A stretch of DNA of 64,000 nt, taken from assembly GCA_963920705.1 (NCBI GenBank), contig OY987234.1, positions 18,743,794 to 18,807,793 of the forward strand, read 5' to 3'. This DNA comes from Odiellus spinosus. Taxonomy: Eukaryota > Arthropoda > Arachnida > Opiliones > Phalangiidae. The notes under the pieces were generated by a model that saw nothing but the letters and a program-made list of their open reading frames with translations, was not told the origin of the DNA and did no database searches. Position numbers and translations under genes: made by a program. Below, piece by piece: positions 12,940 to 24,468 of this stretch (its first letter is position 1; each line of letters begins with the position of its first letter).

Positions 12940-13232
12940 TAAATGCGACAATTTGAAAATACAACTAAAAGATCAGGGAAATTTAATTTTAAAATTGAAC
13001 TTGAAGATCAGATATATTTAACATGATTTTAAAAACGCTTCAAAGGTCAGGTAAATGCGAGATAATTTAAAAAATGAACTAAAATGTAAGATATAATTTG
13101 AAAATTGAATTAAAAGGTCAGGGAAATGCAAGATCATTTTTAGAAAATTTTAAAATGACAGGGAAATGCAAGATAATATGAATATCTAATGAAAACGTCA
13201 TGGAAATGTAGGATAAATTGAAAATTGTACTA
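12940..13232. repeat. Degenerate ~45-60 bp tandem repeats
   Basis: About six diverged units share the core GGTCAGGGAAATGCAAGATA followed by ATTTGAAAATTGAACTAAAA. The divergence suggests an old minisatellite. Confidence 0.6.
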
Positions 13233-14430
13233 ATGTATGCGTCGAGGGAATAGTTCGGGAGAATTTTTCATTATTCTTTATCGAACTTCTCTGTTTAAAT
13301 TTTTATGTGGCCATTACACTTACTTTAAACTGATAAATTATTTAAGGATTTCTAACTTAATATAATTTTCCGAGCTTATCATAATCATGTAGAAGTTGGG
13401 AGTTTTCGTGACATAACTTCCCACTTCTTTCGCGTATGATTTAATTCTTAAGTAATTAAAATTCTTAAATTAATCAGTCTCAGCTATATTGAGACGCCAT
13501 AGCCACGAAAACAGTATTTTAATTAATATCCAACTTCATTGTGATAAGCCGAACTGTTTTTATAAATACCATTATTCCTTTAATTGTGAAGGAAAAGAAA
13601 AAAATATTTAACTATATAAAATATTCTTCTTAAACCTTCGAAACTACGAAAAAATAGGTTAGATAAAAAGAACAATTTTAAGGAATAAAGGGTTTTTAGG
13701 CCCAAAGTAAATAAGGCTTAAAGGCTGTAGGAGTTGGATTATTTTTGCGCTCGCCTTGGCAATTTGGTAAAGAAGGTCTCGTCTGATTTTTATTTGGTAT
13801 ACTCACTATATGAGCACCGCGTCGACTAGATAAGAAGTTCTTATTAGACTGAAAAAGGATAGGAGAAAGGGGCGGGGATGGGAGTTCCACAGAGAGCGCG
13901 GTGGACTTTCTCTTAAAGTTAACTTGACACGCTGAGCTTCGCTTTAAATTGCATTCCGATGGTGTTTACGATAAAAAGATGTTTTTTTTTCTTTTACTTT
14001 GAATGAAAAGAAGGGGCTTCTTTCGCTATCGGAATATTCGATCGATAATACTGCGTGTTTTCTATTCCACCAAAGATATTTTTAAAAATATTTCCTCCCT
14101 CCCCTCGAATTTTTTCCAATAAGAGTTTGTTGAAAAATCTTTTCACTTCGTAAAGGGATACTACCACGAGCTCGTTAAATTTTAATTGTGAGGAAAACGC
14201 TTTTATTGCGCATAGGCAGAAAAATATATAAGATTTCCCTCAAAATATTTGCTTTTTCCCTAAATATTAATATCTTGAAATAGCTACGACAATATTTTCG
14301 TAAAGAATCTCGAGCGATGCTTGGTGTTTTAAAAACGTACAGTTAATTATCAGGAAAACATTCCGAAAAGCGCCTAGTTCCGAATTTTGGGGAGTGGCAA
14401 TTCTATGACGTATTAAAAAGGATATAATAT
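13233..14430. other. Intergenic stretch, nothing recognised
   Basis: There is one imperfect hairpin near 13391-13428 (AGAAGTTGGGAG and CTTCCCACTTCT). Otherwise I see no gene or repeat. Confidence 0.45.
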
Positions 14431-14847
14431 CAGAGGTATATAATAACTCCCTTCGGGGGGAAGTATGAAAGCCCCTATACTACCAATGCTAAAAAACCCA
14501 AACAACAAGAGCCTGCTGCCGACTATCTAGGCCACTAGCTCGCGCTGGACTTCTCAATGTCGCTACTCTAATAAATGGTCTTTGTATAAACAAGACGGCT
14601 CGATTTGTGTTTAGAACTTCCTGTCTCAGGAGTCAGGCTGTCTGTTAAAATGGAGTCGAAGGTTGACTTCAGCTCGCGAGTTCCGGAAGTGTGCGTAGGG
14701 AAAATATAGTGAGGTTCAAAATGGTGTAACTATTTTTTGGGAGTAAAGCGGTGTGTCGATCCGCCGCGATTTACGCCGGGCACTTGTTGTTCGTCGATTT
14801 TGCCTACCTTTCATACTTCCCCCGAAGGGGGTTATTATATACCTCTG
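14431..14847 (+). mobile_element. Family B inverted-repeat element, copy 1
   Basis: This 417 bp element starts CAGAGGTATATAATAACTCC and ends with the inverse; the ~41 base arms include a CTTCGGGGGGAAG-type block. The flanking 7 bp repeat ATAATAT is perfect. The interior is GC-richer than its surroundings and contains no long frame. The four copies in the window are in the same orientation and differ at only a few positions, so they spread fairly recently. Confidence 0.92.
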
Positions 14848-16733
14848 ATAATATTCAGAAATTAATAAAGTTTATTTGTAGCGATTAGCGAAACAACCTG
14901 ATTTTTTGTGGGATAACCAATACATTTATTGATCACAAACTGTTCTCCATTATTATAATAAATTATGTTCAAAGAGAAGCTACCTTTCAGGGTTTAATTT
15001 TGCCATATAATGTCTATGGCGCCTGTAGAAGTGTTTTAACTGCCGTACTTTGGTGTTCAGGGGAAAGCGGAGGTGCAGGGAATATGGTTATTTTTATCAG
15101 AACATGTGCGAATTCAAAATTAAGTGGCTTTACATGGTATTTAAATACACTTTAAGATTAATTATATCCAAAATTTAATATTTAATTAAATTAGAGTATA
15201 TTATTATATTAATTTATTAATCTAATAACTTTTTACTTGAAGTTTAGAATAAATATAGAAGTAACGTTTTTTTTAATCTCGTAAATGGAATCTCGCTTGA
15301 TTAATTATTTTAATATTGAAAGGTTTATCGAATACCGCGGGTACTTAGTCATAATTTATACAAGATTACTTCCATCTGTTTATTCTTATTATATAAGTAA
15401 AGCAAAATGAAGACCCACATGTATTAAAACTATTTTTACATATAACTAAATAGCAATTCAAACCAATACCGTTGTATTTAAGCAGAAACGCGTTGAACCC
15501 TCTATATAGGGGTATTAGGCCTAAATAAACAAGTATTTTTCGATAGGATACTGTACTAAACCAAAACTCTTAAATGACTTTCCTCCTAGTCTATCTTTAC
15601 TAGCTTTATCACCTCTATCTCTCTCTCTCTCTCTTTTTATGTAACTTCGCGCGGATGGGCAACAAATGACCAATTAGCATTCGGGCGATTTGCCTTTACT
15701 CTTATCTGACGCTGGGAAAGAATAACGGCCAACTAGATAGTACTTCGAAGGAGGGGGAGGGCCCAAAAGACTATTATCGCCTCACTAGCGATATAGAGCC
15801 GAACATTTTTCACCCATCCGCGGGGACAGTGACAAAAAAAAAGATGGGGGAGGGAGGTTAGCAGCGAGATGGTGATGAGTTTACTGAAGGGAAAATGAGA
15901 TTGGAAAAGTAACAGGGACCCACGTTAATCGCCAATGGTTCGTTTGGGATACTAGAACCAATGTAGCGAAAGATTTTCAGGAAAATTGAAAGGTGATTGG
16001 AGATATATAGTCAGAATCAGTTTTCGTTTACATTACGTACAAAGCTTGGCTTCCTACTATCAGTCCTATCTTTTAGAAATAAATAATTAGCATTATGTAT
16101 GAATCCGCCCTAACCTTTTACCATTATGCCAACTGCCCTTAAATATGACTATATAGTCACCTTCACCATATTTTAGTAGCAAAAGCTATTGGCTTTCTTC
16201 GTATCCAACTCTCACAATCTTAAAAAAATAACCTTATAAGGCTTTAAACGTATTGGTTCCAATTTCAAGGACATTGTATATAACTTTTATAGCCTTTTTC
16301 CAAACACCATTTTCAATCTGAAAATCTCGGCAAATTTTCTATCCCCTTATTGGTCTAAAGTGTTTTTTTTTCTCCAATCAGAGTTGACTTTCCTTTCAAA
16401 GTCTTTGTAATACTGAAGGACGAGTTTTAGAGAAGAGTCAGCTCCGGTTGTCTCTCATAAGTTTACGTTTTATCGCCAATCGCGAGGATAAATCCCTTTT
16501 GCCCTTTTCCGTGTTGTCGGGGCTTAAAACTGATTAGACCATATACCGAGTAATATTTTTCTTGGCGCCTTTTATAAAAATAAGAACCTTACAAAAAATT
16601 CTTTAGATTAAAAGGGAGAGTGAAATAATTGAAACCAATAGTTTTTTTATTTATGTAATATTAAGTCTTAAAGTTATTGAAAAGCTTGAATTTTTAGATA
16701 ACACTTACTATATTATCGACATTAATACCCAAA
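14848..16733. other. Intergenic stretch, nothing recognised
   Basis: A (CT)n-type run lies near 15617-15635. No coding or RNA gene is supported. Confidence 0.45.
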
Positions 16734-16840
16734 TTTAATTTGAACCCAAAATTATTATAATAAACGTGAGAATTCTTAGTTTAATTTGAACCAAACATTA
16801 TCATAATAAACACAAGAATACCAAGTTTAATTTAATGCAT
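16734..16840. repeat. 46 bp tandem repeat, about 2.3 units
   Basis: TTTAATTTGAACC recurs at 16734, 16780 and, partly, 16826, with similar sequence between (ATTATNATAATAAACNNNAGAAT). Confidence 0.65.
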
Positions 16841-18659
16841 AACACAAATATGATATATAGTAAAAATATGTAGTTTAAATTGAATTTGTTCATTAAAGAA
16901 AATAGGTTATTCGGTTCTGTCCCTCCCTATAATTTGCTTATTATTGTTCAATCATAACATAAAAAAATGCCTGCCTTCGAAACGAGCGTATTTAGTATTA
17001 AAAAAATACAAAGATTAAGGGATCAAACTTCAAAGTAATCGTCAACTTCAATTAATAGCATCCATCGAATTTGGGAAAGGGCAAGTTGGGCTTGATAAGG
17101 GTGAAGGGGGTTCGTCACAGAATGGATAAAACATTGATAGGGATGAGAAGGGCGAGGAAGAGGGGACGTACGTTTGATGCTTTTTGTCTTAATGACTGGA
17201 CGAGCGAGGCTTGGAGTAGAGAGAGTGGGGGAGAGAGTGCGCGAAGTAGATCGAGAGGGGAGGCGAAAGATAAAAGGTTAATGGGGAACTTGTTTCTATA
17301 GTTAGTCCGGCGTTGACCCCGAGGGATTTTAGTTAAGCGCGTCATCGAAATTATTCCATTAGTCTCGCGACTAAAAATCCGTGCGTGTGACGTGATGCTC
17401 TCAATATAGCGGAAGGCCCAAGGGGGTTGCTTTTTTTCTTATACAATTCCCAACTCTCCGCTCCGTTATTCCCCTATCTGCCTTTATTCATCTTCTCATA
17501 GAGGACATATGGCTGTAGCCCCCGCACGAATGCATTCCCAATGAGAGATACCTAATAGCAGAAACTATCTATAAACAAGAAATCAGTCAGCTTTTCCCGT
17601 ACCAACCAAGAACAGAGGGGGAAAATCTGATTTATTCCTAGACAATCATCGCGATGAATAATTTGAGGTGAAATGACGACAGACAGCGTCCCCCTCATTA
17701 CCCGAGTCATGTACTATATCTGTTAACTCGATGAAGCTTACCAACTTCGTTTATACGTGCTGCAAATACGATCTAGAAAAGACTATTCGTCCTCGTTCCT
17801 TTTATCCCATTCTGATCTTCTCCATGGACGTACTATAAAGATTGCGCGCACTTAAACAAGATTGAATGAAGAAGGAATGCATCTTAGGTAAAATTAAGTA
17901 GTATGTATATCTTATACATTGTAGCCCTTCTCTAACGCCTTCCCTGATATTCGGTCTTTCAGAGTGAATAAATTATAAAAAGACATACAGTATATAGGCT
18001 TTTATAGGAGGCGCTCGAGTTAAGCAGGCACACTCTCGCTTAAGTACGTATTAATTATGTATGATGTTTTATATACGATGGATGGTTACTTTGAGCTATG
18101 GAGCTCGATCTATAGGTCTATTTGGCTTGTTTTGGGACCCGCAATCTTTTTACTAATTCGAATGACGACGAAACCTCTTTTCCGTCTCAAGAATAATTAA
18201 TAAGATGAATCTAGCCTAGAAAGAAACGCGCGTAGAAACAGTACGGAAACTTTCTTACTCTTCGGTTCAAGAGGAATTCGCAAAATGAGAAAAACCGAAG
18301 GCGTATTTCTACATTTGTTAAACCTCGTAGGGGAAAAACTATTTGTTTCCAATATCCCATGAATTGGCTAAGAGCGAGGGAATAGTTTTTTAGGAACCAA
18401 ATCCAGTTTCCTTTTGATCATAAATATGCAAAAAACGATGCATTTAAAGTATTTTTTATAAAAGGTGAGCTCTCGAGAGATGAAAAGAATAAATATATGG
18501 ACATCGATAAAATTGGAAATAAGAGTCGCAACTTATACTTCGTGTTTATTTTAATAAGTACTACTTAGAGTAAATTTGTATAATCTTGCTTAATTAAAGG
18601 GAGCCTGAATGAAATAAGCTATAACTTAATTTTTAGATTTATTAGACCTTAAAATATAT
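16841..18659. other. Intergenic stretch, nothing recognised
   Basis: Overlapping open frames of 76 codons on both strands at 17071-17345 have no recognisable domain. The plus-strand one is very Arg/Gly-rich and probably chance. Confidence 0.45.
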
Positions 18660-18996
18660 CAGAAGCCGATGAAACCCTCCTTTGAAGTCTACTACTCCAA
18701 TGTTCCATATAGCGCTCCTCTCTGTATGGGTAAAATTCCCAATTTTACGAGTTAGAAGGGGTCCTACTTCATCCCCCCTGTCTACGGAAAATTGGAAATT
18801 CTCTCTCTCCAAAAACGACGACGTTTTTTGGACGAACTCCAAGGCTGCTAGAGATATTCGCTCGACGAGCTCTCGCTCCGAAAACATCTACCGTTAGGAG
18901 GCGTACGAATCGCGCCTTTTGAGAATAACCCATACAGAGAGGGGTAGACAAGACCCGGGAGTAATAGACTTCAAAGGAGGGTTTCATCGGCTTCTG
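18660..18996 (+). mobile_element. Family A inverted-repeat element, full copy
   Basis: This copy is almost identical to the one at 9160-9496 and has the same orientation. The flanks are AATATAT and AATATCT, a 7 bp duplication with one mismatch. Confidence 0.9.
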
Positions 18997-19617
18997 AATA
19001 TCTATGAGTTCAAACTGAACTAATATCTGATTTTAGTTACCCAGTTAATAAAGTTTGTAGCTGAAGGCTGTGAGTTCAAATCCCACTCTTGGCCCAACAT
19101 GGTGATAATTGTAACTTATTTTATCTTTAAAAATTGGAAAAACTTGGGGAAACATTGATTTGACATTCGACTTTAAAGTATAATTTTTAAAATTGGATTG
19201 TATGCGTAAGGAGGGAGAAAAAAGGCCTCAAAAATCGGGCAAATACGAACGGAATATTCTTTCATTTTCCTTCTTTTATTCGTAAAATATTATATAAAAA
19301 GAAACTACGCGACTCCTCGTATTCAAATAAAAAAATGTCGCGACTATTTTCTTCCAACGAAGTTTAACACTGCGTATCAATCCGCCTTAGTTTATCTCAT
19401 AGTAATATCTCTTCTTGCCCTAGAATAAATGCAAATCAATTTGAGAATTCTTTTTGAAGGTCTTTACTTTGTTTGATCAAAATATGTATCTTCCTTTAAA
19501 ATGAAAGACGAGAAGGAGATGGTATAATTTAATCATTTGAGTGAAGCAAACTTTGGAAAAATCTTCAAAAGAAAACCTTACTTTTATATCACGCGAGTCT
19601 TGTTTGCGAAATAAGGC

Positions 19618-20046
19618 TTAAAGGGAGGATGCAACCTATCAACAAGTGATTTTTTTTATCGATTCCTTATTGTTTAAATAGGCCTAATCCACTATTTAAA
19701 AAATTTACGAACAAATATTAATCTAGAAATAAATTTAAAACTTACCCTGAAAATAGGCTTAGTGGGATTCATGGAGATCCTGATTTCCTCGCGTGTAAGG
19801 TCTAGCGACCAATCGCACGCGACGTAAGTCTCGTGAACGACGGGCCTTTGCTCATTGGTCGCTAGACCTTACACGGACGCGATTCAGGATCTCCATGAAT
19901 CCCCCTAAGCCTATTTTCAGGGTAAGTTTTAAATTTGTTTCTAGTTTAATATTTGTATTATAAACTTTTTTTGGTGGATTAGGCCTATTTAAACAATAAT
20001 GAATCGATAAAAAATCATTTGTAATTAGGTTGCATTCTCCCTTTAA
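19618..20046. mobile_element. Family D TTAA-flanked foldback, copy 1
   Basis: TTAA is present at both ends, followed inward by AGGGAGGATGCAACCT and the inverse of AGGGAGAATGCAACCT. The two arms pair over roughly 200 bases each, so the whole element is a near-palindrome. The centre holds CGCG-rich sequence and the pair GGTCTAGCGACCAAT and ATTGGTCGCTAGACC. A TTAA target is typical of the piggyBac and Kolobok superfamilies; with no transposase, the assignment stays open. Confidence 0.85.
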
Positions 20047-20601
20047 TGAAGATATTTGAAACGAAGGAAACACGCGAAGGGGTAAATAGGTAAATTCATC
20101 CTCTCAAGATTTGAATTTTATTCTTTTATAGTTTCTACGATGAAATATATCCCAATAGCTCAGATTGTGAAAATTTGTAGGAGAGAAATGTATAGAAAGA
20201 AATAGACGAAAGATTGGTGTGTGGAAAAACATCACGAACCATTCGGGTTATTACTAAAGAATCGTAGCGAAAGAGAGAGTTACGTAAGCCGAGATTAAAA
20301 AGTAATCTTCGAACCGGGATTCTCGAGAAAAACAATATTAAATTAAAGAAGGAAAAACTGAAAAAGGGGTGGGAAGAGATCCGGAGTTTCTCGTTTTTCT
20401 TTTCGTACGTTTTTTTTTTATATTCGATAACGAGTAACTGGAGGCATAGGGATAGAAATATTCGAAGAAATTTTATTCGTCCTGCAACTGGTGAGATTTT
20501 AGTGTTATTTTGCCAAGAAAAATAATGGGTTCCTGTACAATCAATGAGTGAGATGGAAAGGGCGGTTTTCTGTTTGATCCTTAATTTGAAATAAGTTCAT
20601 C
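20047..20601. other. Intergenic stretch, nothing recognised
   Basis: AT-rich DNA with no supported feature. The minus-strand frame at 20135-20335 has no recognisable content. Confidence 0.45.
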
Positions 20602-21015
20602 CAGAGGTATATAATAACCCCCTTCGGGGGGAAGTATGAAAGCATACTACCAATGCTAAAAATCACGAACAACAAGAGCCCTCTGCTGACTATCTAGGCC
20701 ACTAGCTCGCGCTGGACTTCTCAATGTCGCTACTCTAGTAAATGGTCTTTGTATAAACAAGACGGCTCGATTTGTGTTTAGAACTTCCTGTCTCAGGAGT
20801 CAGGCTGTCTGTTAAAATGGAGTCGAAGGTTGACTTCAGCTCGCGAGTTCCGGAAGTGTGCGTAGGGAAAATTTAGTGAGGTTCAAAATGGTGTAACTAT
20901 TTTTTGGGAGTAAAGCGGTGTGTCGATCCGCCGCGATTTACGCCGGGCACTTGTTGTTCGTCGATTTTGCCTACCTTTCATACTTCCCCCCGAAGGAGGT
21001 TATTATATACCTCTG
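20602..21015 (+). mobile_element. Family B inverted-repeat element, copy 2
   Basis: A 414 bp copy with the perfect 7 bp flanking repeat GTTCATC. It lacks a few bases near the left arm (after GTATGAAAGC) that are present in copies 1, 3 and 4. Confidence 0.92.
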
Positions 21016-22387
21016 GTTCATCGAAAAATCTTTTTATTCAGTATAAAGGCTAGTTTTCACCAAGCTATTTTCGCAGCGAAAAATAAGATTTTGATTGATT
21101 TTTAAGAGTAGTTGCGTTGCTAAGGTTCTTAGGGATAAAATTTAGACTATGCTAACAATATATTATCAAATCTTCTACCCGCCTTAAAATTAAAATATTT
21201 TATCATTTTTATGGGAACATAATGGGACCATAGTTTTATTATATCACTTGAATTTTTTTCACCTGAATTTTTCAAAATATTTGGCAATTTAAATCGTTAT
21301 TAAGATACAAGCGTATCACTAAATTACTCGTAAGTTTACCTTGATGGGGTAGAAGGGGGTGGTTAAACTAGTAATAATGAAGAAATTACAGCGGGGAAGA
21401 ATTCAGCTGGAGGGGATTCTAGTTTCGCGTATTGGCTTTTGTTTTCCCGCGAGAGAAAGATCGACTTTGGAAAGAAACAAGATACGCAAGCCAATAGAAA
21501 TAGCTACACCTCGTCTGATGTCCGAAGTTTTGCAGGTTAAGTTTTCCCTCCGATGGAATTCGGCCAAATGGGTTTCGACTGTTTTGTACACCCACTATGC
21601 CAACCCAAAGTTAGAATCTGTAGTAAATTCCTTCACATGCTCCCGTCTAAGTTGTGAGATATACTTCCACACCCGTTTTTTCCAACAACAACCCCACCGT
21701 CGCAAACAAAGTAATAGCTAGATCCACCCCCTGTTAGGAAGAAGTTAGACTAAAAAGCGAATAATCAGTTCTTTTCCCAGCCTAAACCCCTCTAGCTTGA
21801 AAGGGAAGACAAATGTAGGCACAGTAAAAGTTTTCAACACAGGCGAATCTACGCTCGCTATATCTCGTTGAAAACCAACCATAGAAATATATGGGATGTC
21901 ATACGTTTGTTCTTTTGGAAACCATGATTATTTTTGATCAAGATTCAAGATCAATTTGCTTCAAACTACAGTGAAAACTGAAGCGTAATGATACACGATG
22001 TTAAACCTGATTAGGGATAAAAAATAGTTTCGAGTGCTGTACAGATGGTACTTTTTTCTGTATTTCGTATTATACGTTTCGTGAAACAAATAGACGAATT
22101 CGTCGTCGAAGAATAAACAGATGTAAGCATTGGCGCGAAAAATTCTTCCCTCGCTCCCCAGAGCTCCTTAGTACACTATATTTATTCTTACTCGCATGGC
22201 ACCACGTATACAATCATTGTACGTGAAAACCCGGGCTCTATAAGTATACCGTACGGCAATAGCTAGGGTACCTTCACAAAATAGTATATTTTAAGGTAAA
22301 AACAGCCATTACAATTCCCCCATAAGGCTCATCAAGATGCGCTTCGCCATCCAATAGACCTCTTGCGTTTATTTTTACCCCTCCAAA
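21016..22387. other. Intergenic stretch with one unassigned ORF
   Basis: A 120-codon frame at 21359-21721 has no domain I recognise. A donor-like CAG/GTTAAGT near 21534 and an acceptor-like TTACAG near 21390 lie inside it, but without phase support from other exons I do not call a gene. Confidence 0.35.
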
Positions 22388-22496
22388 GGGGGCTGGCAAC
22401 CCACAGAATCAGATAAAGGGGAATGAAACATCGCCGTCGCTGCGCATGAGCTCATCTTCCCCCTTTACAGGTCTGATTCAGTGGGTTGCCTACCCC
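22388..22496. repeat. Short hairpin element (~110 bp)
   Basis: GGGGGCTGGCAACCCAC at the left and GTGGGTTGCCTACCCC at the right are inverse copies. The inner parts AGAATCAGATAAAGGGGAA and CCCCTTTACAGGTCTGATT also pair imperfectly. It looks like a very small foldback transposon; no target duplication is evident. Confidence 0.55.
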
Positions 22497-24050
22497 TAGG
22501 AGTCATAATAAACGTAAGATGTCTATGGGAATAACGCGCCAGAATTACAGTATTAAAAGATTTTCAACAATAAGTTAAGTTTGAAGAGCGTTTTAGTGAA
22601 AAGGCGCTTTACCATGAGCGTTCATTCATTCTCACGTAACACTTAACACCTATACATGTCTACTATTTGATTATAGCAGTTTAGTTTCAGAGTGGAACTA
22701 AGGTATGGATTTTATTATCCAAAGACAATCAATAACTAAGCCTCTAACCTTGACTGTATAGAATCCCAGTGTAATTTGATTTTAATTGTCCGAGATAAAT
22801 CTGATAATTCGCGTTGTGTTTCCGCTTCTTGCGTGTGAAGGCACCGTAGGCTTAACGTCGCTTTAGGCGTGAGAGAATGGAACGGAAATGATACGAGAGC
22901 CACTAAGCCTAGTTCCACCGAACTATATAGACCGAAACAGTTTGAGTTTTCAATACACGCGAAACATATTTTTATACATATATATCTTGATTTAAATAAA
23001 TCTTATAATGACGCGTAGGCGCCCGGCTTTACTAAGTGTTGAAATCTCAAACCTGCAATTGCGACTATATACGGTATACTTTGCACGGATCCCGAGTTTT
23101 CTTTTCTCGTTCTTCTCCTCTCCGGTGATTTTTGTTTATCTTTGCGGAAAGCGTTCCTTCATCTTCTTCGTCCCTATCTTAGCTAGCCAATGAAGCGTCG
23201 AACTCGCCCCCAAAACAACTATACAGTTCGTTAAATTTCGGAAAGATATAACGACTAGATATTGGGGGGGGGGGCGGACTACCCCATCCGTAGCTTTTTT
23301 ACGCTACTCGAATGAATTTTTGTTTCCGGAACACGAATAAAAACTTCTTTTAAACATACAAAATCAAAACTTCGCTTTAAGACTAAAATTTGATGTTTGA
23401 ATAAACGCTTTAACTCTTGAAAAGATGGGCAACTATCGCTTTAATAGTATCCACTTTTATTCAATGCAACATCGTTTTCCAATCGTTCTTCAATAAAATT
23501 GGCATAAAGACTATTATTTTTCAAGAAAATTTAACGTTCCGGAAGAGCTAGTATTATTATTCTTCTTGTATAAACATCTCGAACATGATAATTCTGGGAT
23601 TTAAAATCCCAGAATGTTTGTTTTTTTGGGTTTTTTTTACCAAAAATGTAGCCTCAGTTTCTAACCGTCCCTTGCTTATGTTCTAAACATCGTGTTTTCT
23701 TATCCCGCGGCTGTTTTCTTCCGAAACTTTCTCCCGCAAAATATCTAGGTCAACTTTTCTACGTATAAGGTAAAAAGAGGAAAAGTTTTCGTTGGCGAAA
23801 GTTATATATATATTTATTTCAAGAAAACCATCTTAGTTTGCTCGATTTCTCAAGGGAATATGATTTCAAAATTATATAGCCTTATATCGTCATTTTATAA
23901 TATTTCTTACATTGACTCATCTTAAAATAGTTAAGAGATAGAAGAGGAAGATTTTATTTCAAATCTAACGCTTCGATATATAAATTTCCGGGGGCTGTTT
24001 TTGTTTATTAATTTTAAAATATATTAATTTCAATTTGGTAAAACCATTAC
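22497..24050. other. Intergenic stretch with short simple repeats
   Basis: There is an 11-base G run at 23264-23274 and a small palindrome, ATTCTGGGATTTAAAATCCC, near 23591. No gene is supported. Confidence 0.45.
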
Positions 24051-24468
24051 CAGAGGTATATAATAACCCCCTTCGGGGGGAAGTATGAAAGCCCCTATAC
24101 TACCAATGCTAAAAATCACGAACAACAAGAGCCCGCTGCTGACTATCTAGGCCACTAGCTCGCGCTGGACTTCTCAATGTCGCTACTCTAGTAAATGGTC
24201 TTTGTATAAACAAGACGGCTCGATTTGTGTTTAGAACTTCCTGTCTCAGGAGTCAGGCTGTCTGTTAAAATGGAGTCGAAGGTTGACTTCAGCTCGCGAG
24301 TTCCGGAAGTGTGCGTAGGGAAAATTTTGTGAGGTTTAAAATGGTGTAACTATTTTTTGGGGGTAAAGCTGTGTGTCGATCCGCCGCGATTTACGCCGGG
24401 CACTTGTTGTTCGTCGATTTTGCCTACCTTTCATACTTCCCCCCGAAGGGGGTTATTATATACCTCTG
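24051..24468 (+). mobile_element. Family B inverted-repeat element, copy 3
   Basis: A 418 bp copy with intact arms (CAGAGGTATATAATAACCCC and inverse) and a perfect 7 bp flanking repeat, CCATTAC. Confidence 0.93.

Noticed and set aside
21359..21721. 120-codon ORF with internal splice-like sites
   Set aside because: No recognised domain and no partner exon in phase; could be chance.
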